Source: Anaerocolumna sp. AGMB13025
GTDB lineage: Bacteria; Bacillota; Clostridia; Lachnospirales; Lachnospiraceae
Length of the DNA stretch: 64,000 nt
Assembly: GCF_029689925.1 (NCBI RefSeq)
Contig: NZ_CP121445.1
Span: forward strand, 5,254,501-5,318,500
Reading direction: 5' to 3'
The stretch's first letter is position 1. The number at the start of each line of letters is the position of its first letter. The position numbers and the translations under genes are program-made. Below, one piece after another: positions 55,507 to 64,000 of the stretch. The notes beneath the pieces are model-generated. The model was not told the DNA's origin. It saw only the letters and a program-made list of their open reading frames with translations, and made no database searches.

Positions 55507-55696
55507 ATAAACCGCCTTAAAATAGTGTGCCTATAACATTATATATTATTTCAGGAATTTTACAATCTTAATTATAAACAAAAAATAATTGATCTTATTT
55601 TAGGAAAACTGACATTATTTTCTTCCTCTCTTTCTATTTCTACAAAAAATTTATAGAATCACGGACAAACTTGTCAAATGATTTTTTATCCTTTTA

Positions 55697-55725
55697 TTGT
55701 AATTATTTGGTAATTATGATACGAT
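55697..55725 (+). promoter_or_regulatory. Promoter of the subtilase leader
   Basis: TTGTAA (55697-55702), 17-base spacer, TACGAT (55720-55725). Start near 55732 gives a leader of about 260 bases. Confidence 0.5.
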
Positions 55726-55731
55726 AGAAAA

Positions 55732-55991
55732 AATAATTGAATAAGGAGATTACAAAGGCGTAATCTATATACCTAAAATAAGGCTTCGGCGTTGTTCCAA
55801 AGCAATATCGTGCCGCTATTAATCCTTATGATATTATTTTTTAGTTTCATATCATTTCCTATTTTAGGAGTGTTGCCAAAAGCAAAACTCTTTTTTCATT
55901 TATTCAGCAGAATGTACCCGGGAAACATTCTTTTGGTGCTGAATCTTAACGAATAGGTATGGTATCAATAATTTAAGAGAGAGGGATGTAA
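55732..55991 (+). promoter_or_regulatory. Structured leader with terminator before the subtilase gene
   Basis: Contains a GATTAC/GTAATC hairpin, then CCTAAAATA (55772-55780) that pairs with TATTTTAGG (55860-55868) as a closing stem around about 80 bases, then an intrinsic terminator (55868-55896), and a further hairpin ATTCAGCA/TGCTGAAT (55902-55944). This is the order of a riboswitch or attenuator. No known class was recognised, and the antiterminator is not obvious. Confidence 0.45.
55868..55896 (+). terminator. Terminator inside the subtilase leader
   Basis: GAGTGTTGC and GCAAAACTC pair with one internal mismatch around a 4-base loop, then TTTTTT. It lies 96 bases before the subtilase ATG. 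Confidence 0.65.
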
Positions 55992-58900
55992 ATGAGAAAG
56001 AAACTGACGGCAGCTTTGACAGCTCTGATATTCGTCATTACTTCCATTGTGACTGGACCTGTGACCTATGCCAGTTCTGAAGCCACAAAAGAAGGAATCA
56101 AATCTTTCACAAAAGTTGAAAATTCAGGCAATGATACCTCTGACCTGATTAAAAAAAATACAATAGAAACGTACATCAACGGGAAACAATATGGACCCGA
56201 AGATGAAGTTACCGTAATAGTTGAATTAAAAGAGGCTCCTCTTCTGGAACATTTTAAAACAGATCAGACTGCAGGTCTGGTTAATTCCAGTATGTCCGAA
56301 AGTTTTGACGAATATGCCGTTACAAAAAAAGCAGAACAAATCTCAAATGGACTGATAAACAGACAAAAGCTGGTAACAAATAGAATTCAGGCTTTAAAGA
56401 CAGAAAAAAATACCGCTGCTGTAATCTATAATTATACATCAGTTATGAATGGTTTTGCCATAAAGGTAAAATATCAATCCCTGGCAGAAATTAAAAAACT
56501 GCCAGAGGTAAAGTCAGCCTACATAGCAGGCAGTTATGAAAAAATTGAACCGGTTATGGATACCAGTACCGGTACCATTGGAGCAGTTGCCACCTGGGAT
56601 TTGAATTTAAAAGGGGAAGGAACTGTAGTTGCCATTCTGGATACAGGTCTTGATACCGGTCATATCGGTTTTCAAAAGGTTCCTGCCCAGCCAAAATTTA
56701 CAGAAACTGATATTCAGCAGAGGATTTCAGGTAAAGGTCTCAGATCCGGTATAACGGATGCTTCAAAAACTTATGTAAGCGCAAAAATACCTTATGCTTA
56801 TGACTATGCAGATTCGGATACCCAAGTAACTCCGTCGGTGTTATCGGTAGAAAAAAACGGTAATGATCATGGCACCCATGTTGCCGGTACCATTGCTGCA
56901 CCGGACGAAGACGGTGACAGTATAACAGGTGTTGCACCGGAAGCACAGTTAATGATCATGAAAGTATTCAGTGATACAATAGGCGATAAAGGGGCCAGCA
57001 CGGAAGATATTCTTGCCGCCTTGGATGATACGGTTACCCTTGGAGCTGATGTCATCAATATGAGTTTAGGATCCCCAAGCGGATTTACCTATGACGGTGA
57101 TGAATCGGTATCCGAAGTATATAACCGCATTACTGCTGCCGGAATCACGCTTTCTGTCTCTGCCGGTAACAGTTATAGCAGTTCCTATAACAACGGACTT
57201 AATGGGTTGGCTTTATCCGGCAATCCAGACACTGCTGTTGTTGGCTCACCCTCCACCTATGCCGCTTCCACCTCTGTAGCCAGTGTGATCAATGCCAAAT
57301 ATCATTCCGCTTATTTTGAAATAAACGGAGAAAAAATTTCTTATTCGGAAACCGCTGTAGGAAGCCAGCCCTTATTCCGTGATTTAAAACCAGTTACCGG
57401 AGCTGCAGTAGGGGTAACTGACTTAAACAGTGCTGATGAACGGACCGGTGCTGCTGATGCTGCTACTGATACTACAGCCTCCTCTGACTCTGCTGGTACA
57501 TCCGTTGTTACAGGGGCTGCCATCGAATATGTACCGGTTCCTAATGTTGGTAATTTAACCGATTACAGCAAAATCGATGTAAACGGCAAAATAGCCCTGG
57601 TAAAAAGGGGTTCCTTAAGCTTTAATGATAAAGTCTTAAACGCATATGCGAAGGGTGCCATCGGTATCGTAGTTTACAACAATCAGCCAGGTACAATTAA
57701 CATGTCCATATCTGATTATGTAATCCCCGCGGTTTCCATAACAGCTGCAGATGGAGATAAATTATTAAAGGCAGCAAGTAAACTACTCACGATTACCGGA
57801 GAAATAGGTACCTTCCCGGATGATAATGCGAATAATCTTTCCACTTTCTCTTCCTGGGGCGTTACACCGGATCTTAAATTAAAACCTGAGATATCCGCAC
57901 CTGGAGAAAATATTTATTCCACTCTTCCCTTTAACAATTACGGCAGTATGAGCGGAACCTCCATGGCAGCCCCTCATATAGCAGGTACCTTTGCTCTGGT
58001 AAAAGAATATTTAAATACCTCTGCAAAATTTTCCACACAATATGACAAGGCAGAACTTGCCAATGATCTGTTAATGAGTACAGCAGTTCCCACAAAAAAT
58101 GCAGCCGGTGTTTATTATTCACCCCGTAAACAAGGCAGCGGCATTGTCAATGTATATAATGCCGTCAACACGGATGCCTACCTGTATGTGGCAGATCCGA
58201 AAGAAGCAAACCAACGGCCGAAATTAAATCTTGGGGATGATGCAGCAAAGACCGGTATCTATACGAAATCGTTCCATATAAGATCTGTTACCGGTTCTGC
58301 AATTACCTTCATACCGCAGGTTACCACCTTAACAGAAACCGACGGAGGTGGAGTTATTGGTGAAACCCCAGAGAATATCAGTGATTTAACCAATGTAGAA
58401 TTTACGGTAAATGGGGAACATACCGATGCAATAACCTTACAGTCAAATGAAGACATAGAGGTAACTGTTACCTTCACTTTAAGTGATGAAATTAAGGATA
58501 CTCTAAATAATAGTTTTGAAAATGGCGAGTTTGTAGACGGTTTTGTTATTTTGAATTCCTTGGAAACCCCTTATAATCTGTCCCTTCCTTTTATGGGCTA
58601 TTATGGAGACTGGACCCAGGCACCATTATTTGATTCCGGTTCTGCCAACGACCTGCAAGGTTATCAGCAAAGTGTCCATGCTTTATTAACCGATGACGGC
58701 AACAGTTATTTAGGTGTGAATCCTTTTGATGATAATGCATATGCACTAATTGGTACCTATAATCCTTATCTGGAACCGGATTTATATGATTTGCTTTCGC
58801 CTATGGCAGGTCCTGAAAAGATTGCTATCTCACCCAATCATGACTCATCTTTTGATAGTCTTGATATTGCCCAGTTAAGTCTATTACGAAATGCTAAGAG

Positions 58901-60431
58901 CCTTGACTGGTCCATCACCGATAAGGAGAATCAGGTACTTGCTTCCGATGGCTATCATTACGAATCAAAATCAATCTACAATCCGAATTATGGACTTGTT
59001 GTTCCTACCTTCCTTGATACTATTTACTGGGACGGTACCGATGCATCGGGAAAACTGCTTCCTAATAATACGGAGGTAACCTTTAAGGTAGACGGACAAT
59101 TGGATTATGACGGACATAGCCAGAATAATGCAAACAGTGAGTTGACTTTCCCCGTTACCATCGATGTGGAGAATCCAACCCTGGCAGGCGTCTCAGAAAA
59201 AGATGGTTCTATCGAGATTCAGGTTAAGGATAACCAGTATGTAGCTGCCGTTTTCCTGTTTGATAAAAATGATCCGCTGAATCCGGTTGCTTCCTGTTTG
59301 TTAGATGAGGACACGAAAGGAACCACTACTTCAATTAATATCGACCTGGCAGATTTAGGACTGGAAGGTAAAACTGCTTCCGATCTGGCGGTTATCATTG
59401 CCGATTATGCCATGAATCAGGCATATTATTCACTCGATAAAGTACCGACTCCAACTCCAACTGACCCTGGCACCACACCGACTCCGACTGACCCTACTCC
59501 GACTCCGACTAATCCTACTCCGACTCCAACTGATCCTACTCCGACTCCGACTAATCCTGCAACACCAACTCCAACCGCTACACCAACTCCAACTGCTACA
59601 CCAACTCCAACGGTTACGCCTACACAGACCCCAGGCCATGGGTCCGATCCTGGTCCTTCAGCACCTGGTTCCACTACGACACCAACCGCCACGGCAACTC
59701 CGGCTCCTTCTGTAGATTCGGTAACAGTTAGCCCTGCCTCAAAGACACTCTATATAGGTGAAACCAGTAAAATCACCGCCAAATTACCAGCTGTAACCGA
59801 GAAGGATGTTACTGCTATTACATTCACTTCTAACAAGAAGTCCGTAGCAGAAGTTTCTAGTGACGGCACAATAACGGCAAAAGGTGCCGGGAAAGCCTTA
59901 ATAACCACAAAAGTAACGATTAACGGCAGTTCCAGGGATTTCACCACCAAAGTTACGGTTAAAAAGCCTTATATCAGTTTTGGAAGTAAACCGGCAACGG
60001 TATATACCGGTAATACTCTTAGCTTTGCAGCCAAAGCTTATGGCATAAAGGGTGAGCTTACTTACAGTGTATCAAATACAAAGTTAGCCACCATTCAAAA
60101 AGAGACCGGACTGCTGACTGTCAAAAAACCTGGTACTATCTATATAACCGCCCGGACAGGGTCACTTTCGCAAAAGATTAAAGTAACCATAAAAAAACCT
60201 TATATCCGCTTTACAGGAAAAAAAGCTTCTCTAAAGGCTGGTGAATCTTTTGATTTTAATACAAAGCTTTACGGATTTACCGGTAAAATAACTTACCGGG
60301 TTTCTGATACAAAGCTAGCTGCTATTAATAAAAAGACAGGAGTTTTAACTGCTAAAAAAGCCGGAACCGTATATGTTATTGTCAAATCTGGTACGGTTAC
60401 AGCTAAGTATAAGGTTTCTATTGTGGAATAA
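55992..60431 (+). CDS. Large secreted subtilisin-like serine protease with Ig-like C-terminus (1479 aa)
   Basis: Exported protease of the S8 family, resembling C5a-peptidase or lactocepin-type cell-envelope proteinases. Signal peptide 1-28 (LTAALTALIFVITSIVTGPV), an I9-type propeptide at about 55-175, catalytic Asp in VAILDTGLDTGH (near 216), His in NDHGTHVAGTIA (near 293) and Ser in MSGTSMAAPHIAG (near 653). A PA-like insert lies between His and Ser (about 440-610). Fn3-like domains follow, then an unusual Pro/Thr-rich linker (about 1150-1240) of TPTPTDPTPTPTNP-like repeats, and three bacterial Ig-like (BIG2) domains to the end. There is no LPxTG anchor, so attachment may be through the Ig-like part. 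The ATG at 55992 follows GAGAGGG. Confidence 0.95.
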   Translation: MRKKLTAALTALIFVITSIVTGPVTYASSEATKEGIKSFTKVENSGNDTSDLIKKNTIETYINGKQYGPEDEVTVIVELKEAPLLEHFKTDQTAGLVNSSMSESFDEYAVTKKAEQISNGLINRQKLVTNRIQALKTEKNTAAVIYNYTSVMNGFAIKVKYQSLAEIKKLPEVKSAYIAGSYEKIEPVMDTSTGTIGAVATWDLNLKGEGTVVAILDTGLDTGHIGFQKVPAQPKFTETDIQQRISGKGLRSGITDASKTYVSAKIPYAYDYADSDTQVTPSVLSVEKNGNDHGTHVAGTIAAPDEDGDSITGVAPEAQLMIMKVFSDTIGDKGASTEDILAALDDTVTLGADVINMSLGSPSGFTYDGDESVSEVYNRITAAGITLSVSAGNSYSSSYNNGLNGLALSGNPDTAVVGSPSTYAASTSVASVINAKYHSAYFEINGEKISYSETAVGSQPLFRDLKPVTGAAVGVTDLNSADERTGAADAATDTTASSDSAGTSVVTGAAIEYVPVPNVGNLTDYSKIDVNGKIALVKRGSLSFNDKVLNAYAKGAIGIVVYNNQPGTINMSISDYVIPAVSITAADGDKLLKAASKLLTITGEIGTFPDDNANNLSTFSSWGVTPDLKLKPEISAPGENIYSTLPFNNYGSMSGTSMAAPHIAGTFALVKEYLNTSAKFSTQYDKAELANDLLMSTAVPTKNAAGVYYSPRKQGSGIVNVYNAVNTDAYLYVADPKEANQRPKLNLGDDAAKTGIYTKSFHIRSVTGSAITFIPQVTTLTETDGGGVIGETPENISDLTNVEFTVNGEHTDAITLQSNEDIEVTVTFTLSDEIKDTLNNSFENGEFVDGFVILNSLETPYNLSLPFMGYYGDWTQAPLFDSGSANDLQGYQQSVHALLTDDGNSYLGVNPFDDNAYALIGTYNPYLEPDLYDLLSPMAGPEKIAISPNHDSSFDSLDIAQLSLLRNAKSLDWSITDKENQVLASDGYHYESKSIYNPNYGLVVPTFLDTIYWDGTDASGKLLPNNTEVTFKVDGQLDYDGHSQNNANSELTFPVTIDVENPTLAGVSEKDGSIEIQVKDNQYVAAVFLFDKNDPLNPVASCLLDEDTKGTTTSINIDLADLGLEGKTASDLAVIIADYAMNQAYYSLDKVPTPTPTDPGTTPTPTDPTPTPTNPTPTPTDPTPTPTNPATPTPTATPTPTATPTPTVTPTQTPGHGSDPGPSAPGSTTTPTATATPAPSVDSVTVSPASKTLYIGETSKITAKLPAVTEKDVTAITFTSNKKSVAEVSSDGTITAKGAGKALITTKVTINGSSRDFTTKVTVKKPYISFGSKPATVYTGNTLSFAAKAYGIKGELTYSVSNTKLATIQKETGLLTVKKPGTIYITARTGSLSQKIKVTIKKPYIRFTGKKASLKAGESFDFNTKLYGFTGKITYRVSDTKLAAINKKTGVLTAKKAGTVYVIVKSGTVTAKYKVSIVE

Positions 60432-60474
60432 TTTGCAGCAATCATATCTTCGCAGTTATTTTTGTCTTGGTATA

Positions 60475-60751
60475 CTTGATAAAATCAGCAAGGAAGGTGA
60501 TTAAGAAAGCATTGATTATGCTATGTTTCATAAGCTTAGGATTCTGAGCCTGGAATTCACTAATGATTTTTTAAGGTGGTAAAGCAAGACCCAAAAAGCA
60601 CAAACTCCTCGCTATGCTCGTCAAACAGTGTGCATTTTGAGTCTGAACCACCTGAAAAAGTCATAAGTGAATGATCAGACTCAGAATAAAGCGCTTATGA
60701 AACATAGTATAATCATGCTTTCAATTTAGCTTTAGGGCTGATTTTATCAAG
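60475..60751. repeat. Long hairpin repeat element C (277 bp)
   Basis: Ends in CTTGATAAAATCAGC (60475-60489) and its exact inverse (60737-60751), the same terminal word as element B. Internal arms pair imperfectly, and both B and C contain ATGTTTCATA and ATTCACT at similar positions. The apical core (60599-60632, opposite orientation to B) is identical to B at 30 of 34 positions. It lies just downstream of the subtilase gene and could terminate its transcript. Confidence 0.85.
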
Positions 60752-60996
60752 ATTTTTTAAGTTTATAACTGCGAAGTTTGAGTTAGGTATATTATATTTT
60801 AAGAATTGATACATATCTGCTTACAATGATTGAATCATTTTTTGCTTTCGTTATTTAAACTATTTTATTTTCATATTTATTTTTATAGGATTTTAAAAAA
60901 GCCTGCACCGGTGTATGACTTACTGTTCTTTTCAGAGAATTTGATACCTCTGCTAAAGAACTGCCCGGTGAAGGCTTTATTATGCAGTATCTTCTG
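60752..60996. other. Intergenic region between element C and the ABC permease gene
   Basis: No gene is supported; a 66-codon plus-strand frame (60830-61030) lacks a ribosome binding site and overlaps the tandem repeat. Confidence 0.5.
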
Positions 60997-61080
60997 TTTT
61001 AATGTATTTCTTTTAATATATTGCTTTTAATGTATTGCTTTAATGTATTGCTTTAATGTATTGCTTTTAACGTATTACTT
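60997..61080. repeat. 13-14-bp tandem repeat abutting the ABC permease stop
   Basis: TTTTAATGTATTGC and variants repeat six times with 13-14-base period (60997-61078). The array runs directly into the TAA stop codon of the permease gene (61081-61083). Confidence 0.9.
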
Positions 61081-61815
61081 TTATCGTTTTTCCTGTGAAG
61101 GCATCCAGGGGCAGATTCTCTTCTGGAGTCTGTTCACAATAGCTACACTGACAAGTCCCAGAATCCCCAGTACTACGATTCCAGCATACATCTGCTGATA
61201 ATTAAGTCTCATCCACATGTCCATGATATAAAAGCCCAACCCCCACCTGGTTCCAAAGGTCTCCGCAAAGAACAGTACGGAGATGCCGGTTGCAAGTCCG
61301 ATCCTTACAGAAGTAAACATCTCCGGAAGGACTGCCGGAATAATGATATGGCGGATAATTGAATTATGGCCTGCCCGAATCGTTCTTAAAGGGATAAAGT
61401 ATTCCTGGGGTATGTTTTTAACCGCGTCATGGGCTGCTACAATTACCTGGAATAACATTATGATAAAGATGATAAAGATCTTTGACAAATCCCCGATGCC
61501 AAATAAGAGCATAATCAGAGGCAGCAATGCAATTTTGGGGATGGGTGCTAACAGATAAATAACTGGTGAAATATATTCACTGAGACGCTTATGGTAACCA
61601 ATTAAGATTCCAACCGGCATTCCAATAAGTACCGCAGAAACTACTCCTGCAATCAGTCTTAAGCAGCTATAAAATCCATGGATCAGTATGGTTTTGATAT
61701 TCCATACCAGTGCTGCCAATACCTGGGTAAAGGACGGGAATATATTATTATCCGCTAGGATTGCAGTGAACTGCCATATACTAATTAATAATAAAATGCC
61801 TAGCCATTTTTTCAC
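61081..61815 (-). CDS. ABC permease, NitT/TauT/SsuC type
   Basis: 244 residues, about six helices, EAA loop AAHDAVKNIPQEYFIPLRTI followed by AGHNSIIRHIIIPAVLPEMF. Its start overlaps the ATPase stop by 4 bases (ATGA), indicating coupling. Third ABC component of the UbiX-linked operon. Substrate unknown. Confidence 0.88.
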   Translation of the reverse strand: MKKWLGILLLISIWQFTAILADNNIFPSFTQVLAALVWNIKTILIHGFYSCLRLIAGVVSAVLIGMPVGILIGYHKRLSEYISPVIYLLAPIPKIALLPLIMLLFGIGDLSKIFIIFIIMLFQVIVAAHDAVKNIPQEYFIPLRTIRAGHNSIIRHIIIPAVLPEMFTSVRIGLATGISVLFFAETFGTRWGLGFYIMDMWMRLNYQQMYAGIVVLGILGLVSVAIVNRLQKRICPWMPSQEKR

Positions 61816-62432
61816 CGGTATTCCCTCCTTGTACTTCTAGTATTTTCCAAATTTATAATTCTGCTGCCCATGTATTCTGCTTCTTCCGTGTTATGGGTAA
61901 CGAATAAGGTGGTAATACTGTGCTGCCTTTGGAGCTTTAAAAAGACTTCCTGGATTTCCTGTTTGGTTGAGACATCCAAAGCAGAAAAAGGCTCATCCAT
62001 TAATATAATATCCGGTTCATAGAAAAAAGCCTGTCCCAGGGCTGCTCTCTGATACTGACCACCACTTAAGTACAAGGGATACTGTTTTTCATACCCGGAT
62101 AAACCAAGGCTTTTCATAAGCTCGGAGGCTTTTGTCTTATCCACTCTGCCGTCTTCTACTTTCTTTAACAGAATGATATTTTCAAATACGGTTTTCCAGG
62201 GAAGAAGGCAGTTCTTCTGTGATATAAAGGCAATTCTGCTGTTTTTAGGCAACTCAACACTTCCTTCGTAACCACGATGAATGCCGGCAATCATCTTTAA
62301 AATAGTAGACTTACCAATACCGGAGGCTCCGGTCAGAGCTGCTATTTCGCCTTTTTCAACCACAAAAGATATATTTTTTAGAATTGGCTGTCCGGTATTA
62401 TAATATATTGATTGTGCGTTCAGTTCTATCAT
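61812..62432 (-). CDS. ABC ATPase, NitT/TauT/SsuB type
   Basis: 206 residues, somewhat short for the family (usually 240-260) because the C-terminal helices are trimmed. Walker A GASGIGKST, Q-loop ISQKNCLLPW, signature LSGGQYQRAALG, Walker B IILMDEPFSALD, switch His VTHNTEEAE. It lies 59 bases downstream of the substrate-binding gene. Confidence 0.9.
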   Translation of the reverse strand: MIELNAQSIYYNTGQPILKNISFVVEKGEIAALTGASGIGKSTILKMIAGIHRGYEGSVELPKNSRIAFISQKNCLLPWKTVFENIILLKKVEDGRVDKTKASELMKSLGLSGYEKQYPLYLSGGQYQRAALGQAFFYEPDIILMDEPFSALDVSTKQEIQEVFLKLQRQHSITTLFVTHNTEEAEYMGSRIINLENTRSTRREYR

Positions 62433-62491
62433 AATGACTCCCTTACCGTTAATTCCTGAAACTCTGTATATAAGCTCACTAATACCATAAC

Positions 62492-63454
62492 TTATTCATT
62501 TACTTTCTTCACCAGGTCTTCGTAAGTATAGGCCTGTTTTATCAATTTCCTGTCATAAAGCCACTGCATGGCATCTAATACTTGCTCTTTTTCTGGAAGT
62601 GAGGTTTTTTCATACTGGGGAAGTTCTATGGTCAGAGCAGTTTCCGGCAGACCGGTTTCCTTTATAACTGCCGGCATGAATTCCTTTTGGTCGGTCGAGT
62701 TAATATAATCCACCGCTTTGTCATAAGCTTCATAAAAAGCTTTGATTTCATCGCTCTTTTTCTCAACAGCAGCTTTGGTAAATAGCATGACTCCTGGATT
62801 TATTCCCAGTTTATCAGAGGTATTTACTATGATTCCACCAGCTGTCCCGGCTGCTGATACATAGGGTTCAGGCATGGCAACGGCATCAATCTGGTTATTC
62901 TGTAAAAGCTCCAGTCTGGAGGGGATTTTGGGAACGGAAGTCTTTTTAAGCTGGGAGGGGTCCCCACCATCTGCAGAAACCATACTGTCTGTCACATATT
63001 CAATTATGGTATTCAAACTAAGACCAATTTCTTTTCCTTCTAACTGTTTAGCATTTGTAATCCCAGAATCCTTCCCTGCTACGATTCCATATCGTCCATA
63101 AGTCTTTGAGGTTGCATAAACAGGAAAATCACCGTCTTTGGCAAGGCAGACCGCCAGGACATCGGAAATGCTGCCGTCTAAATTACCGGAAAACAATGCA
63201 CTGTCCCTATCTACCGGACTCTGATAGATTTCCAGCTTCACATTGTCACTAAAATAGCCCTGCTGTTTTGCTACTATTAAGGGAATAGAGTCAAGATCTG
63301 TCATAACTCCGACAGTTAGTGTGTTCTTCTCCTTTGAACATCCCGTTAAGACGAAGCTGGCAGTTAAGATTACACATAAGGTAAGTAATATTCTGACTGA
63401 TACTGCGTTTGAAACTTTCACTTTATTAAAAACTTTAACTTTATCTAAATTCAT
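62492..63454 (-). CDS. ABC substrate-binding lipoprotein, NMT1/SsuA-like
   Basis: 320 residues. Signal peptide with lipobox LTGC (Cys near residue 39). The mature part opens TLTVGVMTDLDSIPLIVAKQ (QGYF follows) and contains LEGKEIGLSLNTIIEYVTDS and VDAVAMPEPYVSAAG, the layout of NitT/TauT/ThiY-type receptors. The ATG touches the UbiX stop (TAAATG), so the two genes are coupled. No TPP riboswitch precedes this operon inside the window. Substrate open. Confidence 0.85.
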   Translation of the reverse strand: MNLDKVKVFNKVKVSNAVSVRILLTLCVILTASFVLTGCSKEKNTLTVGVMTDLDSIPLIVAKQQGYFSDNVKLEIYQSPVDRDSALFSGNLDGSISDVLAVCLAKDGDFPVYATSKTYGRYGIVAGKDSGITNAKQLEGKEIGLSLNTIIEYVTDSMVSADGGDPSQLKKTSVPKIPSRLELLQNNQIDAVAMPEPYVSAAGTAGGIIVNTSDKLGINPGVMLFTKAAVEKKSDEIKAFYEAYDKAVDYINSTDQKEFMPAVIKETGLPETALTIELPQYEKTSLPEKEQVLDAMQWLYDRKLIKQAYTYEDLVKKVNE

Positions 63455-64000
63455 TTAATTAGCCTTTCCACTGTTCCATTTTGTATATAAATCATTATCA
63501 ATTCCGGCGGATTTTAATATTCTGCCTGCAATGCCGTAGACCATCTCATCATAATTATCTGAATTCGCATAAAACATGGGAACCGGCGGCAGTATGACTG
63601 CCCCGCATTCACTCAGGGTCAGAAGATTCTTAAGATGAATGCTGCTAAGAGGTGCTTCCCTTGGGGATATGACCAGTCTGGTCTTTTCTTTCAGGCAGAC
63701 ATCCGCAGCACGGCATAATAAATTACCACCTGTTCCGACAGCAATCTTAGCTGCCGTTGCCATGGAACAGGGAACTATCATCATGGCCTCCACCTGAAAG
63801 GAACCGCTGGCCACCCTTGCAAACATATCCTGATTCTCATAGTCAAAGATTTCAGCTTCCTTTTGTTTTATGGTGCTTATAAATGCTGTCCAGGGAATTC
63901 CGGTTTCGTATTCAAACACCTTTCTTCCCATATCGGTGGCTATGATATGGAGTTCTGCTTTCGTACCGGCTAAATAACGTAACAGTACTTTGGCAAGAAT
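63455..64000 (-). CDS. UbiX-like flavin prenyltransferase (partial, 5' end beyond the window)
   Basis: The last 181 codons are inside the window; the open frame continues to base 64000 (LHIIATDMGRKVFEYETGIP spans the join), so the ATG at 63931 is internal. The conserved UbiX/Pad1 features are VEAMMIVPCSMATAAKIAVG, CLKEKTRLVISPREAPLSSI, HLKNLLTLSECGAVILPPVP and MFYANSDNYDEM. UbiX makes prenylated FMN for UbiD-type decarboxylases. No ubiD is visible here. Linkage with the ABC operon is unusual and suggests an aromatic or pyrimidine-like substrate (inference). Confidence 0.85.
   Translation of the reverse strand: MLAKVLLRYLAGTKAELHIIATDMGRKVFEYETGIPWTAFISTIKQKEAEIFDYENQDMFARVASGSFQVEAMMIVPCSMATAAKIAVGTGGNLLCRAADVCLKEKTRLVISPREAPLSSIHLKNLLTLSECGAVILPPVPMFYANSDNYDEMVYGIAGRILKSAGIDNDLYTKWNSGKAN

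Noticed and set aside
60830..61030. 66-codon plus-strand ORF
   Set aside because: No ribosome binding site, phenylalanine-rich low-complexity translation, and overlap with the tandem repeat.

Overview
This 64 kb window is AT-rich chromosomal DNA from a spore-forming, low-GC Bacillota of class Clostridia. The gene set (GldG/DUF4340 ABC operon, DUF3592 and Hint-toxin island, TypA, SpoIID-type protein, copper-amine-oxidase-like stalk on an amidase) looks most like the family Lachnospiraceae. This is inferred from protein character only. No rRNA, tRNA, CRISPR array, intact insertion sequence or prophage was recognised.

Layout. 0.2-8.0 kb: CotA-like multicopper oxidase, a chemoreceptor behind a structured leader, a YihY/BrkB membrane protein, and a SpoIID/LytB-domain protein behind a second structured leader. 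8.4-13.5 kb: minus-strand ABC operon (ATPase, permease, GldG-like, DUF4340). 13.8-14.2 kb: two tiny ORFs with very strong ribosome binding sites; one resembles holin-like type I toxins. 14.4-20.2 kb: cell-wall amidase, then dapA-dapB under a lysine riboswitch, separated by a 21-bp tandem repeat. 21.0-25.4 kb: VanZ-like protein and a polymorphic-toxin island (Hint-domain toxin, putative immunity genes, a frameshifted remnant). 26.0-34.0 kb: SSB-like protein, TypA, DUF2156, HTH-Panacea protein, AI-2E-type permease, Cache-GGDEF diguanylate cyclase. 34.3-37.6 kb: TPP-riboswitch-controlled thiamine-precursor ABC operon. 37.7-44.9 kb: DUF1861 protein, nickel-pincer cofactor genes larC, larE and larB, ribokinase, ECF S component. 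45.0-54.9 kb: cell-surface polysaccharide cluster. 56.0-60.4 kb: very large secreted subtilase behind a structured leader. 61.1-64.0 kb: NitT/TauT-type ABC operon with a UbiX-like protein that runs off the window.

How the genes work together. DapA and DapB supply diaminopimelate and lysine for the wall that the amidase and SpoIID-type protein remodel. LarB, LarC and LarE make the nickel-pincer nucleotide of lactate racemase-type enzymes, but no larA is in the window. The glycan cluster contains a lipid-linked sugar modifier, glycosyltransferases, a flippase, a pyruvyl transferase and a large membrane protein, as expected for an exported, decorated polymer.

The most unusual signals are non-coding. 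Three long hairpin elements (A 20295-20522, B 25679-25970, C 60475-60751) share an apical motif; B and C also share termini, whereas A has a different stem. A fourth hairpin has IS-like termini (41774-41886). Short tandem arrays abut the stop codons of several minus-strand genes. Three promoter-driven leaders (chemoreceptor, SpoIID protein, subtilase) look structured and match no riboswitch class I can recognise.
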